From Marinobacter litoralis (lineage in GTDB: Bacteria; Pseudomonadota; Gammaproteobacteria; Pseudomonadales; Oleiphilaceae), in assembly GCF_016427555.1 (NCBI RefSeq), contig NZ_JAELVS010000001.1, positions 1,116,001 through 1,180,000 of the forward strand: a DNA stretch of 64,000 nt. Reading direction: 5' to 3'. Positions 58,464 to 64,000 of the stretch are shown here, one piece after another. Position numbers and translations under genes: made by a program. The notes beneath the pieces were generated by a model. It was not told the DNA's origin. It saw nothing but the letters and a program-made list of their open reading frames with translations, and did no database searches. Position 1 is the stretch's first letter; each line of letters begins with the position of its first letter.

Positions 58464-59381
58464 ATGACTGCTGCGCTGGCCTTGTTCATAAAACTTCTAC
58501 CGCTCTACGTAACCGTAGCCCTTGGCTGGTTGGCAGGGCGCTATCTGGAGGTCAGTGGCAAGCACATCGCGGGCATGATGCTGTACATCGTGACGCCGTC
58601 CGTGGTGTTTTCCGGGGTGATGGCTGCGCCCTTGTCGCCGGAAGTGATTTTGTTGCCGTTTCTGGTGTTCGGATTTTGTACGGTGCTGGCGTTAATTCAT
58701 ATGGCGCTGGCCCGCAAGCTGCTGACCGATGGCAGTGCGCCGGTGATTCCGTTAACGGTGGGCACCGGCAATACCGGGTATTTTGGCATCCCGGTGGCCT
58801 TGTTGTTATTCGGTGAACAGGGCTTGGCGCTGTACATCGTGTGCATGCTGGGCACCACTTTGTTCGAAAACTCCGTGGGGTTTTATCTGGCGGCACGGGG
58901 CAAATACAGCATTCGCGATGCCTTGATTCGTGTTGCCAAGCTGCCGTCGGTGTATGCGTTTCTGTTGGCGGTGGGTTTGAATCTTTCGGGGGTGGGGATT
59001 CCAGACCCGTTCGTGCCGCTGTTCGATAATCTGCGCGGCGCCTACAGTATATTGGGCATGATGATTATCGGTATGAGTATCCTGAGCTTCAAAGGGCTGG
59101 CCGGAAACCCGGTGTTTACCGGGCTGGCGTTTTTCGGCAAGTTTGTGTCCTGGCCGGTGCTGGCACTGGCGTTCTGGTGGCTGGATGCCAGTGTGCTGGG
59201 CATCTACGACCAAGCCGTACATCAGGCGATTTTTCTGATTTCCATCACCCCGATTGCCGCCAATACCGTGGTCATTGCCACGCTGCTGGACGCCTCGCCC
59301 CAGCAGGCGGCCGGTACCACTCTTCTCAGTACGTTGTTTGCGCTTGGCTTTATTCCGGTGATGGTTTCACTGGTCTTTTAA
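58464..59381 (+). CDS. AEC-family (auxin efflux carrier-like) transporter
   Basis: A 305-residue transporter with about ten helices and an inverted repeat architecture. VALGWLAGRYLEVSGKHIAGMMLYIVTPSVVFSGVMAAPL is the first half, and GTGNTGYFGIPVALLLFGEQGLALYIVCMLGTTLFENSVGFYLAARGK contains the GNTGYFGIP unwound-helix motif. Family members export or import carboxylates such as malate or malonate. Substrate unknown. Confidence 0.87.
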   Translation: MTAALALFIKLLPLYVTVALGWLAGRYLEVSGKHIAGMMLYIVTPSVVFSGVMAAPLSPEVILLPFLVFGFCTVLALIHMALARKLLTDGSAPVIPLTVGTGNTGYFGIPVALLLFGEQGLALYIVCMLGTTLFENSVGFYLAARGKYSIRDALIRVAKLPSVYAFLLAVGLNLSGVGIPDPFVPLFDNLRGAYSILGMMIIGMSILSFKGLAGNPVFTGLAFFGKFVSWPVLALAFWWLDASVLGIYDQAVHQAIFLISITPIAANTVVIATLLDASPQQAAGTTLLSTLFALGFIPVMVSLVF

Positions 59382-59429
59382 CGAGTTTGAGACGGCGGTG
59401 CGGCAGGTTCTGTGCCTGTCTTACCCGCG

Positions 59430-60962
59430 CTACAACTCCTCCAGGTGCTCCAGAATCCAATTGGCCCGCTTTATCAGCGCCTCGCGCCGCTCCGGTTTCT
59501 GCTTGTCCCAGTTCCGGTACATCATGCCCATGCGATGATTGTTGGCGAAATCATCCCGGTGGCGGTCGATGAAATGCCAGTACAGGCTGTTAAACGGGCA
59601 GGCATCTTCGCTTGTCGCATCCTGAACGCGGTAGTGGCAGTTCTGGCAGTGGTCCGACATCCGCTGGATGTACTTGCCGCTGGCGGCGTAGGGTTTGGAG
59701 CCCAGGTATCCGCCATCCGCGTGCATCACCATGCCGAGCACATTCGGTAGCTCAACCCAGTCGTAGGCATCGGCGTAGACGGCAAGATACCAGTCACAAA
59801 TCTCCTCGGGTTTAACCCCGGCCAGCAGAGCAAAGTTGCCGGTGACCATCAGGCGCTGTATGTGGTGGGCATAGGCATTTCGGTAGGTGGCATCAATCGT
59901 CTTGTGCATGCACCGCATTTTGGTGTCACCGGTCCAGTAAAACCACGGTAATGCGCGAGTGTTGCCCAAGCGGTTTTCACGGGCGTAATCGGGCATTAGG
60001 CGCCAGTAAATTCCGCGAACAAACTCACGCCAGCCCAGAATCTGACGCACAAACCCTTCAACGGCGTTTAACGGAGCCTGGCCAGAGTGCCAGGCGCGAA
60101 CGGCGGCCTCGCAGACGTCCATTGGGGCCAGCAATCCGGCGTTGATATAAGGCGAAAGAATGGCGTGAAACAGCCAATCTTCCTGGTCAGACATCGCGTC
60201 TTGGTAATCGCCAAAGCAGGGTAGGGCGAAATCGATAAAGTGAGCCAGTGCTTGTTGAGCCTGATCCGCTGTAACCGCAAAGTGAAAATCGTCGGTTGTG
60301 CCAAAATGTTCTGAAAAGTGCTCATTCACTTGTTTGATGACGGCTTGGGTAACATCGTCCGGTTCGACCCGAAACGGGCTGGGGGCCGGAGGTTTACCGG
60401 TCCACTTCTTGCGGTTGTCGGCGTCGTAATTCCAGTGGCCGCCCTCCGGTTGCCCGTCTGGCGTCATCAACAGTCCGGTTTTCTTGCGCATCTCCCTATA
60501 AAAAAACTCCATGCGCAATTGCTTCTTGCCCTCTGCCCATTCGGCAAATTCTTTGAGACTGCAGATAAACCGTGTGTCCGGGCGAATTTCAACCTGAATA
60601 TTCAGGCTTTTGTGCCATTGGCTGATTTGGGCGTGCAAACGCCATTCACCGCATTCGGTGGTGATAATGCACTCCGGTGAGTGCTCTTGCACCATGGTGG
60701 CGATGAAGCGCTCCAGAGATTGCGCCGGGTTATCCGGGCGGTAGCGTTGATACTGAACCCGCCATCCTTGTTGCTCCAGTTCCTTGGCAAAGTGCCTCAT
60801 GGCACTGAACACGAGCACCAGCTTTTTCTTGTGATGGTTGGTGTAGCTGGCTTCATCATGAACCTCGGCCATCACAATCAAATCGTTTTCCTGATCAGCA
60901 CCTTCCAGGGCAGACAGGGTTGTGCTGAGTTGATCACCAAGAATAAGAATGAGGTTGGCCAT
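59430..60962 (-). CDS. Fe-S (6-4) photolyase / bacterial cryptochrome (CryPro, PhrB-like)
   Basis: A 510-residue photolyase-related protein. The N-terminal LILILGDQLSTTLSAL and the FAD-binding half WREFVRGIYWRLMPDYARENRLGNTRALPWFYWTGDTKMRCMHKTIDATYRNAYAHHIQRLMVTGNFALLAG match the FeS-BCP group. The [4Fe-4S] cysteines appear as C439, C442 and C455 (C-x2-C-x12-C, as in Agrobacterium PhrB), plus a further Cys in MRCMHK. It repairs (6-4) photoproducts with light. Divergent from hemN. Confidence 0.93.
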   Translation of the reverse strand: MANLILILGDQLSTTLSALEGADQENDLIVMAEVHDEASYTNHHKKKLVLVFSAMRHFAKELEQQGWRVQYQRYRPDNPAQSLERFIATMVQEHSPECIITTECGEWRLHAQISQWHKSLNIQVEIRPDTRFICSLKEFAEWAEGKKQLRMEFFYREMRKKTGLLMTPDGQPEGGHWNYDADNRKKWTGKPPAPSPFRVEPDDVTQAVIKQVNEHFSEHFGTTDDFHFAVTADQAQQALAHFIDFALPCFGDYQDAMSDQEDWLFHAILSPYINAGLLAPMDVCEAAVRAWHSGQAPLNAVEGFVRQILGWREFVRGIYWRLMPDYARENRLGNTRALPWFYWTGDTKMRCMHKTIDATYRNAYAHHIQRLMVTGNFALLAGVKPEEICDWYLAVYADAYDWVELPNVLGMVMHADGGYLGSKPYAASGKYIQRMSDHCQNCHYRVQDATSEDACPFNSLYWHFIDRHRDDFANNHRMGMMYRNWDKQKPERREALIKRANWILEHLEEL

Positions 60963-61051
60963 CGGGTTCTCCGGCAGAGTTTATCCTTAAGGGGTAGATG
61001 AGCTACGCCATGAGCACAAGTTTGGTTTAGTGGGGCGAGTGAGTCCCGGGC

Positions 61052-61093
61052 CTGATCTACATCAAAAGATCGAGCGGGGCGCCGGGGCATAAT
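61052..61093 (+). promoter_or_regulatory. Class II FNR/Anr-dependent promoter of hemN
   Basis: CTGATCTACATCAA (61052-61065) differs from the FNR consensus TTGAT-N4-ATCAA at one position. A -10 candidate CATAAT lies at 61088-61093, so transcription would start near 61100 and the box centre would be at -41.5, the exact class II position. The box is also about 90 bp upstream of the divergent photolyase gene. Confidence 0.75.
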
Positions 61094-61130
61094 CCTTGCC
61101 TTCCGGTTTCCTGACATTCGAGTGATCATT

Positions 61131-62540
61131 ATGGCTCCAGCTAGTTCTGTAGACAGCAACCTGCCCGCCTTTATTTGGGACGAAGCGCTGATTCGTCGTT
61201 ACGATCTCAGTGGCCCGCGATACACCTCCTATCCAACGGCGGTGGAGTTTACTCAGGAATACTCTATCGAAGACATGGTGAAGGCTGCCGGTCGCAGTAA
61301 AGCCGCGGGTGGCCCGATTTCGCTGTATACCCATCTGCCGTTTTGTGCGCACCTTTGTTACTACTGTGCCTGCAATAAAGTGATCACCAAAAAACGCGAC
61401 AAAGCCCTGCCTTATGTCGAGCGGGTTCTGAAAGAAGCTGCTATCCAATCGACGTTGTTTGGTGCAGATCGCCCCGTGCAGCAGCTGCACTGGGGCGGAG
61501 GCACGCCGACATTCTTGCCGAAAGATGTGATGCAGCACTTGATGGAAGGTTATGGCGAACTGTTCAACCTGCAATCCGGAGACGATCGGGATTACAGCAT
61601 TGAAATTGACCCTCGTGAAGTAGACGAAGATACCTTACCCACGCTTTGGAAGCTGGGGTTCAACCGCATCAGTCTGGGTGTACAGGACGTTAACCCGGAA
61701 GTGCAGAAGGCGGTGAATCGTATACAGCCTCGGGCCATGACGGAAGGCGTATTGAACGAGGCGCGCCGCCTAGGTTTCCGTTCTATCAACCTGGACTTGA
61801 TCTACGGATTGCCACACCAGACCCCAGAGAGTTTCGCCGAAACGCTGGAGGCGGTGATCGAGATGTCGCCAGACAGGCTGTCGGTATTCAGCTACGCACA
61901 CCTGCCGGATCGCTTCTATCCGCAAACCCGGATACTGGCCGACACCCTGCCGACCCCTCAGCAAAAGCTGACGATCCTTCATAACACCATCAATCGGTTG
62001 CTCGAAGCGGGCTACGAATATATTGGCATGGACCACTTTGCCAAACCCGATGACAGCTTGGCAGTTGCCCAGCGCGAGGGACGGCTACACCGGAACTTCC
62101 AGGGCTATACCACCCACGCCGATTGCGACTTGGTGTCGTTAGGCGTGTCGGCCATTGGTCAAACCGACGATGCGTATTTCCAGAACAATCATGACCTGCC
62201 ATCTTGGGAAGCCTCGATGGATGCGGGGCAGCTGGCCATTGTGCGCGGAGTAGCCCTGAGCCGGGATGACCGAATTCGTCGTTGGGTTATCGGCCAGTTG
62301 ATTTGCCAGTTCCGCCTGGATCGCAAGCAGTTTGCAGACCAGTGGAATGAAGACTTCGACCGCTACTTTGCGGATGAATTGGCGCGCTTGAAGCCGATGA
62401 TTCAAGATGAACTGATTGCCGATGCCGGTTCTGTTTTGCAGGTTCAGCCCGCCGGAAGATTGTTAATTCGTGCAGTTTGCCAGATTTTCGATTTGTATCG
62501 GAAAGAGGGCGCCAGTCAGCGTTTTTCCCGGATTATCTGA
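61131..62540 (+). CDS. hemN: Oxygen-independent coproporphyrinogen III oxidase
   Basis: A 469-residue radical SAM enzyme. The cluster motif is HLPFCAHLCYYCAC, with Cys72, 76 and 79 (C-x3-C-x2-C) and the extra Cys81 of HemN. QLHWGGGTPTFL and SIEIDPREVDEDTL follow, and the HemN C-terminal domain ends the protein. It makes protoporphyrinogen IX without oxygen. The ATG at 61131 gives MAPASSV; a GTG at 61122 is possible. FNR control fits the anaerobic role. Confidence 0.95.
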   Translation: MAPASSVDSNLPAFIWDEALIRRYDLSGPRYTSYPTAVEFTQEYSIEDMVKAAGRSKAAGGPISLYTHLPFCAHLCYYCACNKVITKKRDKALPYVERVLKEAAIQSTLFGADRPVQQLHWGGGTPTFLPKDVMQHLMEGYGELFNLQSGDDRDYSIEIDPREVDEDTLPTLWKLGFNRISLGVQDVNPEVQKAVNRIQPRAMTEGVLNEARRLGFRSINLDLIYGLPHQTPESFAETLEAVIEMSPDRLSVFSYAHLPDRFYPQTRILADTLPTPQQKLTILHNTINRLLEAGYEYIGMDHFAKPDDSLAVAQREGRLHRNFQGYTTHADCDLVSLGVSAIGQTDDAYFQNNHDLPSWEASMDAGQLAIVRGVALSRDDRIRRWVIGQLICQFRLDRKQFADQWNEDFDRYFADELARLKPMIQDELIADAGSVLQVQPAGRLLIRAVCQIFDLYRKEGASQRFSRII

Positions 62541-62567
62541 ACACGATAAACCTGATGTTAATCAATC

Positions 62568-62596
62568 AACAGGGCTGCCTTTGGGTGGCCCTGTTT
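62568..62596 (+). terminator. Probable hemN terminator
   Basis: AACAGGGC and GCCCTGTT form an 8-bp stem around a 12-base loop, 28 bases after the hemN stop, followed by a short TT tail. T run is weak. Confidence 0.6.
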
Positions 62597-62633
62597 GCGT
62601 TGGGTCGCTGAACAGCCTGGAAAATAATGTGAG

Positions 62634-62656
62634 TTAGTGTTTGTGTCGTACACTAA
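62634..62656. promoter_or_regulatory. Operator-like palindrome upstream of the symporter
   Basis: TTAGTGT and ACACTAA are perfect 7-bp inverted arms around a nine-base centre. It lies at the upstream end of the long symporter leader and is a candidate operator; the protein is unknown. Confidence 0.4.
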
Positions 62657-62724
62657 TATTCTGCCCTCTACAGACTAGACAATGTGCCGTAAAATGCGTA
62701 TGGTTTTTCGGCCTCACGTCTGGG

Positions 62725-63014
62725 CTTCTATGTGATTAACCTGAAACTCAATACATAGAAGGCGTCCATTCCGAGAGCCAGGGAGGCCTCTGGTTCCTGA
62801 AATGGTCGTCAGTTTGTTTTGCTTCCGGTTAAAAGGATTGAAAATACCATGACATCTAAAGAATTTTCAGAGCTTTTGCCTCGCCTCAGTATTCCTTAGC
62901 TACTGATAGCTTCGGGGCCACTTAGCCCCCTCCTGTTGCCCCAAGCAACACCCCCGCTTGAGCGGAAACGACAGCTCCCTGCTCGATTCTTGGCGACCGA
63001 AATTAAACGTTCGG
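62725..63014 (+). promoter_or_regulatory. Structured 5' leader of the sodium:solute symporter
   Basis: This gene-poor stretch carries a row of potential RNA stems. CTTCTATGT/ACATAGAAG pairs at 62725-62733 with 62753-62761. CCATT/AATGG encloses AGCCAG/CTGGTT at 62766-62805 with a symmetrical 5/5 internal loop. Further stems are GGGGC/GCCCC (62914-62929), GTTGC/GCAAC (62935-62949), CCGC-TTGA-GCGG (62954-62965) and CCGAA/TTCGG (62997-63014). A 16-codon ORF sits in the middle at 62849-62899. The arrangement suggests post-transcriptional control, by riboswitch or leader peptide; I recognise no known class. Pairings are read by eye. Confidence 0.5.
62849..62899 (+). CDS. Possible 16-residue leader peptide upstream of the symporter
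   Basis: ATG at 62849 follows AAAAGGAT at a proper distance (RBS about 62831-62838) and encodes MTSKEFSELLPRLSIP before a TAG. Ending in Pro-stop recalls arrest peptides such as TnaC, where slow termination after proline controls downstream structure. No homologue is known to me, and translation is unproven. Confidence 0.4.
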   Translation: MTSKEFSELLPRLSIP

Positions 63015-63055
63015 GCAGACAGCGGTTTTTTGTTTCTTCGAAAAGAGGTTGAGTC

Positions 63056-64000
63056 TTGAACGAGAATGGATTTACCCAGTTTTCTACAGTAACCGTGCTG
63101 TTACTGCTTGCTGCCTTCTATGGTGGTACCTACTTGCTGACTTTGCTCATCCGCAAAGATAAGGAAGATACGTCCGGTTTTATGGTGGCAGGCCACCAGG
63201 TCGGTTTCGGAATGGGTGCGGCCAGTATGACCGCCACCTGGATCTGGGCTGCATCGTTCTACGCGGCGGCTACGTCCGGTTACACCTACGGCGTGTCCGG
63301 GCCGATTCACTACGGCTTCTGGGGCGCGCTGATGATCCTGTTCATCTATCCGTTCGGTCGCCGTTTCCGCGAGTTAGCTCCTAACGGACACACCTTGGGC
63401 GAGCTGATTCATGCCCGCCACGGTTCCTCCAGCCAGCTGATTCTGGCCGGCTCCAACGTGCTGGGCAGCATCATCAGTTTGATGGTGAACTTCACGGCGG
63501 CGGGTGCTCTGGTGTCTGTGCTGTCGCCCCTGTCTTTTGAAACCGGTGTGTTGGTAGCAGGCGTAGGCGTGTTGTCGTACACCTTGACCTCGGGTTTCCG
63601 TGCCTCAGTGTTTACGGACTTCGCCCAGTTAGTGGCATTGATGGCGATCGCTGTCGTCATCATCCCGGCTGTGCTGTTTTCCGCGGGTGGCCCGAGTGTC
63701 ATGGTGGAAGGTCTTAGCCGAATGACCGATGAGCAGGCCAGCTTGTTCTCGGTAGACGCGATCATGAACCAAGGCGCGCCTTTCTTTGTGGCGGTATTGG
63801 CCTACGCCATCGGTAACCAGACCATTTCCCAGCGCCTGTTCGCGGTGCGCGAAAAGAACATCAAATCCACGTTTGTCACCGCAACGATTGGCTACGGTGC
63901 GATTGTAATCGGACTGGGCATGATCGGTTTGATGGCGCTGTCGGTTGGTGTTGAGCCGTTAAATGGCGAAATGAACAATTTGATTCCGCAGATGGTTTCC
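63056..64000 (+). CDS. Sodium:solute symporter family transporter, 3' end cut by window edge
   Basis: The frame runs 315 codons from a TTG at 63056 to the right edge. An in-frame stop lies just upstream (63050-63052), so TTG behind AAGAGG is the first possible start. It has at least seven helices. GFMVAGHQVGFGMGAASMTATWIWAASFYAAATSGYTYGVSGPIHYGFWG is the SSS signature, with the discontinuous first helix. YAIGNQTISQRLFAVREKN is the middle motif seen in the urea/Dur3-like and related branches. Substrate is undecided. It is expressed behind a long structured leader. Confidence 0.88.
   Translation, partial: MNENGFTQFSTVTVLLLLAAFYGGTYLLTLLIRKDKEDTSGFMVAGHQVGFGMGAASMTATWIWAASFYAAATSGYTYGVSGPIHYGFWGALMILFIYPFGRRFRELAPNGHTLGELIHARHGSSSQLILAGSNVLGSIISLMVNFTAAGALVSVLSPLSFETGVLVAGVGVLSYTLTSGFRASVFTDFAQLVALMAIAVVIIPAVLFSAGGPSVMVEGLSRMTDEQASLFSVDAIMNQGAPFFVAVLAYAIGNQTISQRLFAVREKNIKSTFVTATIGYGAIVIGLGMIGLMALSVGVEPLNGEMNNLIPQMVS

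Noticed and set aside
62725..63014. Guanidine-type riboswitch ahead of the symporter
   Set aside because: Some bases recall the guanidine-I core, but the conserved loop sequences are not present in the right order, so no named class is assigned.

Overview
The window looks like chromosomal DNA of a marine gammaproteobacterium, most like Marinobacter or a close relative. I infer this from gene order and protein character (monofunctional hisB-hisH-hisA-hisF, gpmI-envC-ctpA-yibQ facing a yibN-like rhodanese and secB, sufBCDSATE, fabA-fabB, FlgP/FlgT, a DcaP-type porin); no database search was possible. Coding is dense and mostly core metabolism. There is no prophage, insertion sequence, integrase or CRISPR array.

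Layout. 1-13.9 kb: a DcaP-like porin running off the left edge, then arginine catabolism. astC-astA-astB (AST pathway) and, 5 kb away on the other strand, astE behind a basic amino acid ABC transporter operon (ATPase, binding protein, two permeases). A TetR-controlled two-gene RND efflux system sits between the two ast blocks. No astD is present. 14.1-17.9 kb: glycolate oxidase glcDEF. 18-22.1 kb: small genes and transporters (DUF4124, Bcr/CflA MFS, DCC protein, carboxylesterase, aromatic amino acid permease). 22.1-23.8 kb: the one accessory-looking patch, with a decayed diguanylate cyclase fragment, a PEP-CTERM secreted protein with a sigma-54-type promoter, and tRNA-Phe. 23.9-27.6 kb: yggX, mutY and an AsmA-like protein. 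27.8-31.2 kb: SRPBCC protein and hisBHAF. 31.1-37.4 kb: envelope/division genes (yibQ, ctpA, envC), gpmI, rhodanese, secB. 37.4-40.3 kb: trmL, thiolase, cca. 40.5-43.8 kb: TraF_2-type beta-barrel, then FlgP-like and FlgT-like flagellar accessory proteins. 43.8-50.1 kb: a seven-gene suf operon with an IscR-type operator. 50.3-53.9 kb: stand-alone AraC-type DNA-binding domain, fabB, fabA, SirB2 and a voltage-gated-type cation channel. 54-57.5 kb: 5-oxoprolinase pxpABC, EVE protein and hemolysin III. 57.6-62.5 kb: Crp/Fnr-like regulator, AEC transporter, Fe-S (6-4) photolyase-like protein, and hemN behind an FNR box. 62.5-64 kb: a long structured leader with a tiny ORF ahead of a sodium:solute symporter cut by the right edge.

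The strongest items for a second look are the 515-bp leader of the final symporter (16-codon ORF ending Pro-stop among many inverted repeats), the GGDEF pseudogene with an in-frame amber codon inside its conserved C-terminal motif, the sigma-54 promoter plus upstream palindromes of the PEP-CTERM gene, the IscR-like site over the suf promoter, the exactly spaced class II FNR site at hemN, and a 108-bp inverted-repeat element between astE and the transporter genes.
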